A stretch of DNA of 64,000 nt, from the NCBI RefSeq assembly GCF_010820565.1, contig NZ_JAAIJQ010000021.1:1-64000 (forward strand), given 5' to 3'. A program made the position numbers and the translations under genes. A model generated the notes under the pieces. It was not told the origin of the DNA. It was given only the letters and a program-made list of their open reading frames with translations, and did not search any database. This DNA is from Thiorhodococcus minor. GTDB lineage: Bacteria; Pseudomonadota; Gammaproteobacteria; Chromatiales; Chromatiaceae. Below, in pieces: positions 1-9,459 of the stretch; positions within the stretch are counted from its first letter, which is position 1, and every line of letters starts with the position of its first letter.

Positions 1-29
1 CCATGCGAAAGTAGGTCACCGCCAGGGCC
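1..29 (+). rRNA. rrf: 5S rRNA, 3' end only
   Basis: The first bases (CCATGCGAAAGTAGG followed by TCACCGCCAGG) match the conserved 3' end of bacterial 5S rRNA. An intrinsic terminator follows at once, as expected at the end of an rRNA operon. The rest of the operon lies left of the window. The exact last base is uncertain by a few nucleotides. Confidence 0.85.
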
Positions 30-40
30 TTATCCCAAAA

Positions 41-69
41 CCCCCGCCACTCAGTGACGGGGGTTTTTT
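41..69 (+). terminator. Intrinsic terminator of the rRNA operon
   Basis: CCCCCG (41-46) pairs with CGGGGG (58-63), the stem is extended by CAC/GTG inside, and a run of six T follows at 64-69. It lies 12 bases after the 5S 3' end. Confidence 0.85.
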
Positions 70-119
70 CTTGCGCGTGCGAGAAAATGCCGCCCCGGTC
101 AACGCTCCAGGCGGACTAG

Positions 120-3100
120 ATGCCACGCCGCTCTGGCCCCATTTGGGCGGGAATGGAAGGGTTCGGTGCGGCAACAATCCAATGGTTCAGGCAGAGCTTC
201 GATGAGCCGACTGAGGCTCAGCGCCGTGGCTGGCCGCTGATCGCCTCGGGTGCCCATGTTCTGATTACGGCACCTACAGGCAGCGGCAAGACGCTTGCCG
301 CCTTTCTTTCGGCGATCGATCGTCTGATGCGTCCCGCGTCCGGGGCGTGCGAGCCTAGAGAAGGCTCGCCTGCTGGTGTCAAGGTTCTCTATATCTCTCC
401 TCTGAAGGCGCTAGTCTACGATATTGAGCGCAACCTACGCGCTCCGCTGGCAGGCATCGCTCGCTTTCATGAAGGGCTTGAGCAAGCTCCGTCGATGCCG
501 CATGTCGGTGTCCGAACCGGAGACACCTCTTCGAAAGAGCGCTCTCGTCAGCTGAAAGACCCACCAGACATTCTGGTGACGACGCCGGAATCGCTCTATC
601 TCCTGCTCGGCTCCCGCGCTGCGGAGAATCTCAAGACGGTGAGCACGGTCATCGTCGATGAGGTTCATGCGCTTGCCGCGACCAAGCGAGGCGTACATCT
701 GGCCCTGTCTCTGGAGCGTCTGACCGCGCTTTGCGATCGGGAGCCACAGCGCATCGGTCTGTCGGCGACGATTCGGCCGCTCGATGAGGCGGCCCGCTTC
801 CTCGCAGGCCGCCGTAAGGTCGAGATCCTCGACTGTAGTGCAGCGCCCAGCCTGGACCTCCAAATCAAGGTGCCGGTCGCAGACATGGAGCGCCCCCCTG
901 CGCCTCGGGAGTCGGAGCCGTCTAGCGGATCGATACTTGGGGAGCTCTATCGCCGCCCGCTGGACCGCGTCTCCGAGGATCGTGGAATCTGGTCTGCGAT
1001 CTACCCGTCACTCCTGAAAGAGATCCAAGAGCACCGCTCGACCATCGTCTTCGTCAACAGTCGCGGACTTTGCGAGCGGCTTTGCCACCGGCTGAACGAG
1101 ATGGCTCAGGGAGACGGGGGCGGCGAAGAGATCGCATTGGCGCACCACGGCAGTGTGAGTCACGAGCAACGGGTCCAGATCGAAGATGGACTGAAGCGGG
1201 GGGCCATCAAGGCGATTGTCGCGACCAGCTCGTTGGAGATGGGCATCGACATGGGGGGCGTTGACCAGGTGCTACTGGTCGAGTCGCCGGGCTCCGTCGC
1301 GCGGGGGTTGCAGCGTGTTGGGCGTGCTGGCCATGGTGTCGGTGAGATCAGCAATGCCCGCATCTACCCCAAGTTTCGCGGTGACCTGCTCGAGTCTGCT
1401 GTCATTGCGGGGCGAATGCTGATTGGCGAGCTGGAGCCGACGCGGATGCCGCGCAACGTCCTCGACGTGCTGGCCCAGCAGGTGGCCGCCTACTGCTGCG
1501 GAGCGGATCGCTCCGTTGAGGAAGTCTACGCCCTGATCACCCGTGCGGGTCCCTATCTGGACCTCTCGCGCGCAGCCTTGGAGGCTGTCCTCGATATGCT
1601 GTCGGGGCGCTTTCCCTCCACTGACTTTGCGGATATCAAGCCGCTTCTGAGCTGGGACCGCGCCAAGGATGTCTTGAGTCCTCGCAAGGCCGCGGCGATG
1701 GCGGCGCGTTTGAATGGTGGCACTATCCCTGATCGCGGTAATTACGCCGTCTACGTCGGCGCTGACGGACCCAGGATCGGGGAGCTGGATGAGGAGATGG
1801 TCTTCGAGACCAAGGCGGGCGACTGCATCTTGCTCGGATCATCCACTTGGCGCGTCGAGGAGATCACGCGTGACCGTGTTTCGGTCTCGCCGGCACCAGG
1901 CGAGCCAGGTCGATTGCCATTTTGGCGGGGAGAAGGACCAGGTCGACCGCTCGAGCTGGGCCATGCCCTTGGTGCTTTCTGTCGCCGGCTGTCGCAGCTG
2001 CGTGGCACGAAGGCCCAAGATTGGATTATGGGGCAGGCGCCGCTCGACGATATGGCCGCCGGGAATCTCGCGGCCTATATCGCCGAGCAGCGTCAGGCGA
2101 CCGGCGAAGTGCCGAGCGATCGTGTGATCGTCGTGGAGCGCTTCAGGGACGAGCTCGGTGATTGGCGTCTCTGCATCCTCACGCCATTCGGCTCCCGCAT
2201 TCATGCCCCCTGGGCAATGGCCATTCAATGGGGGCTTGAGCGCCGCGAAGGCTTCGAGATCCAGGTGATGTACACGGACGATGGCATCGTTCTGCGGATC
2301 GCCGACGGGGACGCGCTGCCCGAGCTGTCCGACTTGCTGCCTCCGGTCGAGGAGCTCGAGGAGCGCGTGACACAACAGCTGGCAAACAGCGCCCTGTTCG
2401 CCTCTTTGTTCCGGGAGAATGCGGCGCGTGCCCTCTTGATGCCGCGACGCTCCGCCAAGGGGCGGCGGCCTCTGTGGGCGCAGCGGCTCAAGGCGCAGAG
2501 CTTGCTCGCCGCGGTCAAGCGATACCCGTCGTTCCCTATCGTGCTCGAGACCTATCGACAGGCGCTGAGCGACATCTTCGATCTCGCTGGTCTCGAGACC
2601 ATCCTGCGCGCGCTCAGCTCAAGATCGATCCGCCTCCACGAGGTCGAGACGCGCAGCGCCTCGCCCTTCGCGCGGTCTTTGGTCTTTGCCTATGTCGCCG
2701 CCTACATCTATGAGCAGGACGCCCCCATCGCCGAGCGGCGCGCACAGGCGCTCGCCTTGGACCGGAGCCTATTGGCCGAGCTCTTGGGTCAAGCCGAGCT
2801 CAGGGACCTGATCGACTCCGAGGTGCTCGATCAGGTCGAGGACGAGCTTCAGCATCGCACGCCCGGTCGGAAGGCACGCGACGCAGACGAGCTGCAAGAC
2901 CTCTTGCGTCGGCTGGGCGATCTGACGGTAGAGGAGAGCAAGCGTCGCTGTGACGACGACCCGGCGCCTTGGCTGGAGGTGCTGGAGGAGCAGCGCCGCG
3001 CGGTTTCCGTCAGGATGGCCGGCGAAGCACGCTGGATCGCGGCGGAAGACGCCGGTCTCTATCGCGACGCCCTTGGCTGTGTGCCGCCACCAGGGCTTCC

Positions 3101-4625
3101 GGACGCCTTCTTGGCCGGGGGCGGGGATTCCTTGGAGCGGCTTCTGCTGCGCTACGCGCGGACGCATGGCCCATTTTCGACCCTGGAGGCGGCTCGGCGC
3201 TTCGGGCTGAGGGCTGGGCAGGTCGAGCCTGTGCTCCGCCTGCTCGAGCTGCGAGGTGATGTTGTACAGGGCGAGATTCGCCCCTTTGGCAGTACGCCCG
3301 AATGGTGCGATCAGGAAATCATGCGCCAGATCCGGCGGCGGACGCTCGCGAAGGCGCGCGACGCTGTCGCTCCCGTCGACGGATCGGCGCTGGGGCGCTT
3401 CCTGCCGGCCTGGCAAGGCGTCGGGGAGGAGACGCAGGGTACGGCAGATGCGCTGCTGCGGGCGCTGCTCCCGCTCGAGGGGTTGACGCTGTCCTGGGGC
3501 TTGCTCAACCAGGCCATCCTGCCTGCGAGAGTCGCGAAGCTTAGGCCCGAAGCGCTCGATATGCTTGCCGCGACTGGGCGGATCGTCTGGGTCGGCTGTG
3601 CGGCGGCCGGACCCAAGGACGGACGCATCGCTATCTATCGCCGTGCGGCAATCCCGCAGCTCCTCGAGGCGCTAGCGCTGACTCAACAGCGTGACGCAAT
3701 CGACCCTGACTCGGCTCAGGCTGTGATGCTGCGCTACCTCGAAGAGCGGGGTGCCTGCTTCTTGTCCGAGCTCATACAGGCATTGGAGAAGGCTGGTTTC
3801 GAGGGGCAGGATGTCGTCACATCGGCGCTTTGGGATCTGGTTTGGGCCGGGCTCATCACCAACGACACCTTTGCGCCCTTGCGCGCCCTCGGCGCCGGGC
3901 CGTCGAAACGCCAACGGGGCAGGTCGGCGATCTTGGCGGGTGGGCGTTGGTCCTTGGTTGCCGGTCTCTTGGCTCCCTGCTCGGATACCGAGCGCGCCCT
4001 CGCACGCGCACGGATGCTGCTCGAGCGTTACGGCGTGGTCAGCCGAGAAGCTGTGCAGGCTGAAGGATTGCCTGGCGGCTTCGGCCCTTTGTATCAGGTG
4101 CTCAAGCAAATGGAGGAGTCTGGTGCCGTGCGTCGCGGCTACTTCGTAGAGGGCTTGTCGGGGGCGCAGTTCGCGCTGGCAGCCGCTGTCGAGCGGCTGC
4201 GGGCGGCCAGGGAGGATGAGCGTCCTCTCGACGGCTACGGGCAGGATGCGGTGTCCATTCTCGCGGCTGCGGATCCGGCGAGCCCCTTTGGCACCCTGCT
4301 GCCCTGGCCGGAGACTGCTGCCGGCCAGATCCCGAAGCGCAGCGTCGGGGCCTATGTCGTCCTTGTGGCGGGGAGACCGCTGCTCTACATCGCATCTGGT
4401 GGAAGGCAGGTGATGACCTTCGCCTACCTCGACGACGACCAAGGCGCCGACTTGCGGCTTGCGATCGTCAGCCTGAATCGGCTTTTCGCTCTTGGCCGCA
4501 AGCCCTTGCGGATCCGGTCGATCGATGGGGTTTCGGTGATCGAGTCGCCGTTGAGAGCATCCTTTCTGTCCGCGGGCTTCGAGGCGGACTACGACCTGCT
4601 CACGCGGAGCAGAAATCTTCCCTAG
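120..4625 (+). CDS. lhr: Lhr-type large superfamily 2 DNA/RNA helicase
   Basis: An ATP-dependent helicase of the Lhr family, about as long as E. coli Lhr (1501 against roughly 1540 residues), probably acting in DNA repair. Visible motifs are Walker A APTGSGKT (51-58), DEVH (180-183), SAT (215-217), FVNSR and the arginine-finger motif QRVGRAGHG near residue 396. A long Lhr-specific C-terminal region follows. The ATG at 120 has AGGCGGA 5-11 bases upstream; an ATG at 153 is a possible alternative start. The gene stands alone between the rRNA terminator and rpoH and ends in TAG. Confidence 0.93.
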   Translation: MPRRSGPIWAGMEGFGAATIQWFRQSFDEPTEAQRRGWPLIASGAHVLITAPTGSGKTLAAFLSAIDRLMRPASGACEPREGSPAGVKVLYISPLKALVYDIERNLRAPLAGIARFHEGLEQAPSMPHVGVRTGDTSSKERSRQLKDPPDILVTTPESLYLLLGSRAAENLKTVSTVIVDEVHALAATKRGVHLALSLERLTALCDREPQRIGLSATIRPLDEAARFLAGRRKVEILDCSAAPSLDLQIKVPVADMERPPAPRESEPSSGSILGELYRRPLDRVSEDRGIWSAIYPSLLKEIQEHRSTIVFVNSRGLCERLCHRLNEMAQGDGGGEEIALAHHGSVSHEQRVQIEDGLKRGAIKAIVATSSLEMGIDMGGVDQVLLVESPGSVARGLQRVGRAGHGVGEISNARIYPKFRGDLLESAVIAGRMLIGELEPTRMPRNVLDVLAQQVAAYCCGADRSVEEVYALITRAGPYLDLSRAALEAVLDMLSGRFPSTDFADIKPLLSWDRAKDVLSPRKAAAMAARLNGGTIPDRGNYAVYVGADGPRIGELDEEMVFETKAGDCILLGSSTWRVEEITRDRVSVSPAPGEPGRLPFWRGEGPGRPLELGHALGAFCRRLSQLRGTKAQDWIMGQAPLDDMAAGNLAAYIAEQRQATGEVPSDRVIVVERFRDELGDWRLCILTPFGSRIHAPWAMAIQWGLERREGFEIQVMYTDDGIVLRIADGDALPELSDLLPPVEELEERVTQQLANSALFASLFRENAARALLMPRRSAKGRRPLWAQRLKAQSLLAAVKRYPSFPIVLETYRQALSDIFDLAGLETILRALSSRSIRLHEVETRSASPFARSLVFAYVAAYIYEQDAPIAERRAQALALDRSLLAELLGQAELRDLIDSEVLDQVEDELQHRTPGRKARDADELQDLLRRLGDLTVEESKRRCDDDPAPWLEVLEEQRRAVSVRMAGEARWIAAEDAGLYRDALGCVPPPGLPDAFLAGGGDSLERLLLRYARTHGPFSTLEAARRFGLRAGQVEPVLRLLELRGDVVQGEIRPFGSTPEWCDQEIMRQIRRRTLAKARDAVAPVDGSALGRFLPAWQGVGEETQGTADALLRALLPLEGLTLSWGLLNQAILPARVAKLRPEALDMLAATGRIVWVGCAAAGPKDGRIAIYRRAAIPQLLEALALTQQRDAIDPDSAQAVMLRYLEERGACFLSELIQALEKAGFEGQDVVTSALWDLVWAGLITNDTFAPLRALGAGPSKRQRGRSAILAGGRWSLVAGLLAPCSDTERALARARMLLERYGVVSREAVQAEGLPGGFGPLYQVLKQMEESGAVRRGYFVEGLSGAQFALAAAVERLRAAREDERPLDGYGQDAVSILAAADPASPFGTLLPWPETAAGQIPKRSVGAYVVLVAGRPLLYIASGGRQVMTFAYLDDDQGADLRLAIVSLNRLFALGRKPLRIRSIDGVSVIESPLRASFLSAGFEADYDLLTRSRNLP

Positions 4626-5209
4626 TGACGAGTCCGAGGCGCGCGCCTGTGGGCCTCTGATCGCCTGGGCCGCTCGATGGCAGACGGTATCCTTGTCGCG
4701 CCGAGGCTGGGCCGGCGATCGTACGCGCCTGTCGTTTTGGACTAGACCCTGGTGTATCGCGCGGTTGTCGTCCGTCTCATCGCCGCATCTCGCCCATTGC
4801 ACAATTTCACTTTGCTTGAAAAATGTCCTAGATTCCCAGTGGAGCTTCGTTGCCACCGCTGTTCGTCGTGGGCCTTTTGTTCGCTTTTTGAACGTTTTTA
4901 CTGCCTGCAACCTGGACAGTGCGTTAGCGGTACTCCTTAGGCCGCAAAGGTCGGCGTTTGTGATGTCGTGTTTTTAAAAAATTGATAATAAAGGGAATTT
5001 TTATTGTATAAGCCTTGGCTATCGCTCTCATCGGAACATACGATCTAGGTATCCGCTGAAAGAGCATTGTGCAAACCTGGTTTCTCGCCTAGAGTCGGAT
5101 GAAACTTGAGACGAGAGATTCGCTCCAATACCTCGTTGAAAGTGCTGGTAAATAACACACTGCAGTGCTAGGATTTTTATCCGAACTTAACGCTCAGGTA
5201 TTCACGACT
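4626..5209. other. Long non-coding stretch upstream of rpoH, AT-rich in its right half
   Basis: I see no convincing gene here. Short open frames exist but lack a ribosome site and recognisable composition. From about 4800, and most strongly at 4960-5015, the sequence becomes far more AT-rich than its surroundings, which fits a promoter and leader region for rpoH. Confidence 0.5.
4982..5012 (+). promoter_or_regulatory. Possible sigma-70 promoter of rpoH
   Basis: TTGATA at 4982-4987 and TATAAG at 5007-5012 resemble -35 and -10 boxes, but the 19-base spacing is long. The site lies in the most AT-rich stretch, about 200 bases before the rpoH start, leaving a long leader. Inference from sequence only. 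Confidence 0.35.
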
Positions 5210-6046
5210 ATGGCCAAAGACTTCACCATGCCGACAGGCACGATCGAGGCTTACATCAGCAGCGCCTATCAGATCCCAGTGCTGACCCCTGAGGAAGAGA
5301 AGTCGCTTGCAGTCCAGCTGCGAGACCATGGCGACCAGGAGGCTGCGCGACGGCTGGTTACTTCGCATCTCAGGTTCGTCATTCGGATCGCGCGCGGCTA
5401 CCTTGGCTACGGTCTTCCGCTGCCCGATCTCATTCAAGAAGGAACCGTGGGCCTGATGAAGGCGGTGCGTCGTTTCGAGCCCGATATGGGGGTGCGGCTC
5501 GTCTCCTTCGCAGTCCATTGGATCCGCGCCGAGATTCACGAGTACATCCTGCGGAATTGGCGGATCGTCAAGGTCGCAACGACGAAGGCCCAGCGTAAGC
5601 TGTTCTTCAACCTGCGCAGCTCGAAGAAGCGGCTGGGGTGGTTCACCAAGCAAGAAGTCGAAGATGTTGCGGCTGACCTCGGGGTCAAGCCAGAGACCGT
5701 GCTCCAGATGGAGTCGCGCTTAGCGAATCAAGACCTGTCCTTCGACGGCCTGGAAGACGACGATGACGACGCGCCGAGCGCGCCGTCGACCTACTTGCCG
5801 GATATCAGCATGGAGCCGGCGCGCCTGCTCGAGAGGGAGGATACGGATCGCGACCAAAAGCAGCGTCTCTATGCCGCCCTGCAAGGCCTGGATGATCGCA
5901 GCAAGACGATCCTTTACGAGCGTTGGCTGCGCGAGAAGAAACAGACGCTGCACGAGCTGGCCGAGCAGTTCGGTGTATCGGCGGAGCGCATTCGGCAGAT
6001 CGAAAAGAACGCGATGAAGAAGGTTCGACTGCAGCTAGAAGTCTGA
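5210..6046 (+). CDS. rpoH: RNA polymerase sigma-32 (heat shock) factor
   Basis: Directs RNA polymerase to heat-shock promoters. The 278-residue product has the sigma region 2 core motif DLIQEG (73-78), the RpoH-specific box QRKLFFNLR (129-137) and a C-terminal region 4 helix-turn-helix ending near [11 protein letters not shown]. An acidic linker of repeated Asp separates regions 2 and 4. I chose the ATG at 5210 ([10 protein letters not shown]) by comparison with the family; an in-frame GTG at 5165 would add 15 residues and cannot be excluded. The ftsE-ftsX genes that often precede rpoH are absent. An intrinsic terminator follows. Confidence 0.95.
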   Translation: MAKDFTMPTGTIEAYISSAYQIPVLTPEEEKSLAVQLRDHGDQEAARRLVTSHLRFVIRIARGYLGYGLPLPDLIQEGTVGLMKAVRRFEPDMGVRLVSFAVHWIRAEIHEYILRNWRIVKVATTKAQRKLFFNLRSSKKRLGWFTKQEVEDVAADLGVKPETVLQMESRLANQDLSFDGLEDDDDDAPSAPSTYLPDISMEPARLLEREDTDRDQKQRLYAALQGLDDRSKTILYERWLREKKQTLHELAEQFGVSAERIRQIEKNAMKKVRLQLEV

Positions 6047-6089
6047 TGTCGCCGCTGCTCCTTCGATTGCACAATCTCGATGAACCTAC

Positions 6090-6118
6090 AGACCCGCGCT
6101 CAGCGGGTCTTTTTTTTG
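6090..6118 (+). terminator. Intrinsic terminator after rpoH
   Basis: AGACCCGC (6090-6097) pairs perfectly with GCGGGTCT (6103-6110) around a five-base loop and runs into an eight-T tract, 44 bases after the rpoH stop. Confidence 0.9.
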
Positions 6119-6429
6119 CTCGAGTGCTCAAGGGGCGTGCGGTCGGTAGGGCGTCCAGACCCCTGGATGGAGCCCCTGCAGCCACTTGTTCGGCGGAAGG
6201 CCTGCCGAGGTCCATTGAGGTGCCTAATCTTCCGCGGTCAGGGTGGGGGGTTGTGGGGCGGCGAGAGGGTGTCACGCCTTGGGTCTAAAGCCTCAAGATA
6301 CACAGAGTCCGATCTGTATTTATGAATCAGCAGGTTACGCTTCCTTCCGGATCTACCGAGATTCACCGGGTTTCACGGTTGCGGTAGCACCGGGATTCAG
6401 GCTCGTCTGGGGGCGGGAGGCGTGCAGGC
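6119..6429. other. Gene-free stretch at the left border of the decayed integrative element
   Basis: No gene is supported here. The only notable motif is GGTAGCACC at 6383-6391, just upstream of the broken integrase, which recurs twice near the other end of the element (9316-9324, 9327-9335). No copy of the tRNA-Phe 3' end was found here. Confidence 0.4.
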
Positions 6430-7724
6430 ATGGCCGAGCGACTGGGTTTCACGAAGAAGGCCCTTGGGGATCTGCCAAAGCCGGAGGCGGGAAAGCGCGC
6501 CTACTTCCACGACACCAAGGTGAATGGGCTCCTGATCGCCGTCACTAGCGCGGAGTGAAGAGCTTCCAGGCGTACCGTAAGGTTGGCGGGAAGCCAGTGC
6601 GCGTCACGCTTGGACGGTTCCCCGACATGGCGATCGAGCAGGCTCGCAGGAATGCGCAGGCGGCGCCCTCCAAGCTGGCCGATGGGATCAATCCGAACCT
6701 CGAGAAGAAGGCCGCCAGGGCGCGTGGTTTGACGCTTGGTGAAGTGTTCGCGGATTATCTCAAGGATCGGAAGACGCTTAAGCTGCGCACCATCGCCGAC
6801 TATCGCCAGCTCATGGACAAGGCGTTCCAGGATTGGCAGCGCAAGCCGGTCGCCGACATCACCCGCGACATGGTTGCCAACCGGCACTGCCAGCTTGGAA
6901 AGCACTCGGAGGCCCGCGCCAACCTCGCCATGCGCTTTCTGCGCGCCCTGCTCAACTTCGCCGCGGGCGAGTACGAGGACGAGCAGGGGGCACCCCTGTT
7001 CCCCGGTAACCCGGTGACGCGGATCTCGCACAAGCGGGCTTGGTACGCGGTCGAGCGGCGCCGGACCTTCATCAAGGAGCACCAGTTCCGACCCTGGAGT
7101 GAAGCCGTCATGGGTCTGACGAGCGAGCACCCGGGCTAGCAGGCCGAGACCGCCCGCGACTACCTGTTGCTGTTCACCGGACTGCGCCGAGGGGGCGCAC
7201 GTATGGAGTTGGCGCACGTCGACCTGTACGGCCGGACCCTGACCGTCCCGGACACCAAGAACCACGCCCCTCATACCTTGCCCCTGTCCGACTTTCTGCA
7301 TGACCTGCTGTCGCGGCGGCGGGAAGCCCATGCGGAGCTCATCCGCGACTGGGGCGAGCAGATCGTGCTCGCCGCGCGGTTGGTCTTCCCGAGCCAGACC
7401 AGCAAGACCGGATACTTGAGCACGGTTCACAAGCAGATGCAGAAGGTTGCAGCCTGCTCAGGCGTCGCCTTCACGCTCCACGACCTGCCCCGGACCTTCG
7501 TCGCCACGGCCGAGCGGCTGGACATCTCCGCCTACGCCATCAAGCGCCTGGTCAATCACCGGATGCGCAACGACGTGACGGCTGGCTACATCGGGTATGA
7601 CGTGGAGCGACTGCGCTAGCCGATGCAGGCGGTGACCGACTTCTATCTCAGCGCCATGGGCTTGAAGCCGAGCGCGGCCCTGGTGCCCTTGCCTCTGCCA
7701 TCCAAGAGCCAGGCTGGCGCCTGA
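6430..7724 (+). pseudogene. P4-type tyrosine integrase, broken by one frameshift and two amber codons
   Basis: Pieces together give a phage P4-type site-specific recombinase. The N-terminal arm-binding domain starts at 6430 (MAERLGFTKKAL). A probable one-G deletion near 6553 shifts the frame, because family members have GVKSF where this reads into TGA at 6556. The remainder stays in one frame from 6555 to 7724 but has TAG at 7137-7139 and at 7617-7619. Catalytic remnants are TGLRR, HDLPR, LVNH and the AGYI tyrosine. The segment after the second TAG (PMQAVTDFYL) matches the normal family C-terminus. The gene lies about 1.7 kb from tRNA-Phe, a usual target of such integrases. Confidence 0.88.
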
Positions 7725-7790
7725 CACCGGGCCGCAGCGGCCAGGAGCCGGTGCGGGTCGATACTACGTCTTTGGCGTATCATTGGCCGT

Positions 7791-8102
7791 ATGGTCTTCA
7801 TCGAAACCTCCCTCTTCAGTCGCCTGGTTGCGCGGTATCTCACAGACGACCAGTACGCCGCCCTGCAAGCCGCCTTGATGCTTCATCCGGATGCTGGCGA
7901 CCTGGTGCCAGGTAGCGGAGGCGTCCGCAAGCTGCGCTGGTCGGGCTCCGGCCGCGGCAAGCGGGGAGGGCTGAGGATCATCTACTACTGGCGCAATAGG
8001 TCCGGTCAAGTCTGGCTGCTGACCCTCTACGCCAAGAACGACCAATCGAACATTCCGCCCCACGTGCTACGGGCGATCGCGGAGGAAATCAGTGATGAAT
8101 GA
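7791..8102 (+). CDS. RelE/HigB-type toxin of a type II toxin-antitoxin pair
   Basis: A 103-residue RelE-superfamily protein. Its RelE-like core reads KLRWSGSGRGKRGGLRIIYY followed by an LLTLYAKND strand, as in translation-dependent mRNA interferases of the HigB-2/NadT type. The toxin gene comes first and overlaps its antitoxin by 8 bases, the order usual for HigBA-like pairs. It lies in the decayed integrative element, where an addiction module would help retain the island. The ATG at 7791 follows an AT-rich gap suitable for a promoter. Assignment to the superfamily is firm, to a subfamily less so. Confidence 0.85.
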   Translation: MVFIETSLFSRLVARYLTDDQYAALQAALMLHPDAGDLVPGSGGVRKLRWSGSGRGKRGGLRIIYYWRNRSGQVWLLTLYAKNDQSNIPPHVLRAIAEEISDE

Positions 8103-8376
8103 TGAGCGTGACATCGGGCGCGAGATCCTCGCCGGGATCCGCGAGATCAAGGCGCACCAGCGCGGTGAGGTCGAGCTGCGCACCCATGAGGTGTCAGAGC
8201 CCGACGCCCGTGCGATCCGCGAGCGGATGGGGCTCACGCAAGACGCCTTCGCCGCCCTGCTGGGAGTGAGTCGCCGAACCCTGGAAGGTTGGGAGCAAGG
8301 CCGGCGTCAGCCCCGCGGCCCTGCCCTGGCGCTGCTGAGGGTCGCATCGCGCCACCCGGAGGCCCTGCGCCCCTGA
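8095..8376 (+). CDS. HTH-type antitoxin (NadS/HigA-like)
   Basis: A 93-residue partner of the preceding toxin. The C-terminal half is an XRE-type helix-turn-helix (AIRERMGLTQDAFAALLGVS, then RRTLEGWEQGRRQP) typical of NadS-family antitoxins, which bind the toxin and repress their own promoter. The N-terminal part would contact the toxin. The ATG at 8095 overlaps the toxin stop and has GGAGGAAA about 7 bases upstream; a GTG at 8092 is also in frame. It looks intact, unlike the integrase. Confidence 0.87.
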   Translation: MNDERDIGREILAGIREIKAHQRGEVELRTHEVSEPDARAIRERMGLTQDAFAALLGVSRRTLEGWEQGRRQPRGPALALLRVASRHPEALRP

Positions 8377-8495
8377 GCCGGCTACGCCAAGCCTAGAGGT
8401 CCCGTATGGAAGTCCTGATACCGTTTCGTAGCGATGACGGGCATCCTACTCATCTGACTTGAGTTTCGCAGTTGAGCGGTTGACGCGATGCCACG
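8377..8495. other. Gap inside the integrative element, nothing recognised
   Basis: No coding, RNA or repeat signal is visible between the antitoxin and the next broken reading frame. Confidence 0.4.
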
Positions 8496-8873
8496 TTGTG
8501 CCCCGATCCCGATTTCCCTGGCCGACTGGATACCACCATCTCGAGCACTGGCGACTTGCTCGGCGGCCTGTTCGACAACTTCACCCAGGCCGATAGCTTG
8601 CGCGATAAGTTCGCGATCGAGGACCAGATCGACCTTGAAAACAAGCGGCGCCAGGAATCGCTCGACCTGCAGAAGAAGCTCGCCGAGGCCGAGATCGAGC
8701 GCGTGCAGGCACAGGCGGAGGCGTTGCAGCGCGGTGACGCATTGATTTAGATCGACGGCGCCGGCCTCGAGCCAGAGCTTGAGGTCTTCATGTGGAAGAT
8801 CCTCCAGACGATCCGAGTCAGAGCCAACGCCGAGTTCTCGGGTTTCCTCCTCGGAATGGGCGTGACGTCATGA
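8496..8873 (+). pseudogene. Phage-like protein of unknown function, interrupted by an amber codon
   Basis: The reading frame from TTG 8496 encodes a segment rich in charged helical residues (IDLENKRRQESLDLQKKLAE), probably coiled coil. It stops at TAG 8748-8750. The same frame then continues for 40 codons (IDGAGLEPELEVFMWKILQT) to TGA at 8871. The continuation has coding-like composition and its stop overlaps the next gene in an ATGA junction, so TAG looks like a recent interruption of one gene. The upstream frame is closed by TGA at 8481, so the N-terminus may also be lost. Function not recognised. Confidence 0.6.
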
Positions 8874-9133
8874 GCGACACCGTCAAATGCATCTGGTGCG
8901 GCATCAGGCCATGCGTCGTTGAGAGGGCGTGCCAGAGCTGCCTTGATGTCTTCGTCCGGGTTGAGCGAGTGCTCGGCCACACGAAGGCCCAGCGCGCAGC
9001 GAAGGGCGACTTGGCGATCGCGGTGATCAGGAATCCAGGTGGCGCCGAAGAAAAGGCGCTCGAGGTCATGGAGGAGTACGCGGAGGCCTGTGCAACCGAT
9101 CCGGCCAAAGCGACGATGATCGACGCGAAATGA
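8870..9133 (+). CDS. Small Cys-rich putative zinc-binding protein
   Basis: An 87-residue protein of unknown function. Near the N-terminus it has Cys7-x2-Cys10, Cys15 and Cys21-x2-Cys24, a spacing compatible with a small zinc finger. The C-terminal half is helical and acidic. Its ATG overlaps the stop of the preceding interrupted frame (ATGA at 8870-8873), suggesting both were translated together. Being the last gene before tRNA-Phe, it probably belongs to the same mobile element. I do not recognise a named family. Confidence 0.6.
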   Translation: MSDTVKCIWCGIRPCVVERACQSCLDVFVRVERVLGHTKAQRAAKGDLAIAVIRNPGGAEEKALEVMEEYAEACATDPAKATMIDAK

Positions 9134-9315
9134 ATGCCTTCAGGAGGCGCCAGGGGCAAGAGGTCCCGGGGCTGCAGTGAGGTGGCCTTGGGCTGGCGTG
9201 GCTTGATGCGCTGTCGCCTGGCTCAGATTGGAGTGGAGCCAGGCCGCCGCATCACCGCTCAGCCTGCAACGGTGCGCGGGATCAGGCGGGATTAGGTGGG
9301 ATATTTCGAGCCTGA

Positions 9316-9335
9316 GGTAGCACCCAGGTAGCACC
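9316..9335. repeat. Direct repeats of GGTAGCACC next to the tRNA-Phe terminator
   Basis: GGTAGCACC occurs at 9316-9324 and 9327-9335, and once more at 6383-6391 just upstream of the broken integrase. Such short direct repeats near the ends of integrase-driven islands may be arm-type recombinase sites; this is inference. Confidence 0.4.
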
Positions 9336-9338
9336 AAG

Positions 9339-9374
9339 AAAAAAGGCCTATCGCAGATGCAGCGATAAGCCTTT
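9339..9374 (-). terminator. Intrinsic terminator of tRNA-Phe
   Basis: A 12-position stem with one mismatch (9343-9354 with 9362-9373) lies just after the 3' end of the leftward tRNA-Phe. On the minus strand it runs into a T tract (A run at 9339-9344). The other side also carries a T-rich stretch, so it may work in both directions. Confidence 0.75.
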
Positions 9375-9383
9375 GTTTTTATT

Positions 9384-9459
<76 letters not shown>

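Noticed and set aside
3672-4910. A 412-residue open frame antisense to the end of lhr
   Set aside because: Shadow of the lhr frame; composition is Arg/Gln/Pro-rich and no motif is visible.
4693-4977. Possible 94-residue ORF upstream of rpoH
   Set aside because: No ribosome site, odd composition, and it lies in the AT-rich leader region.
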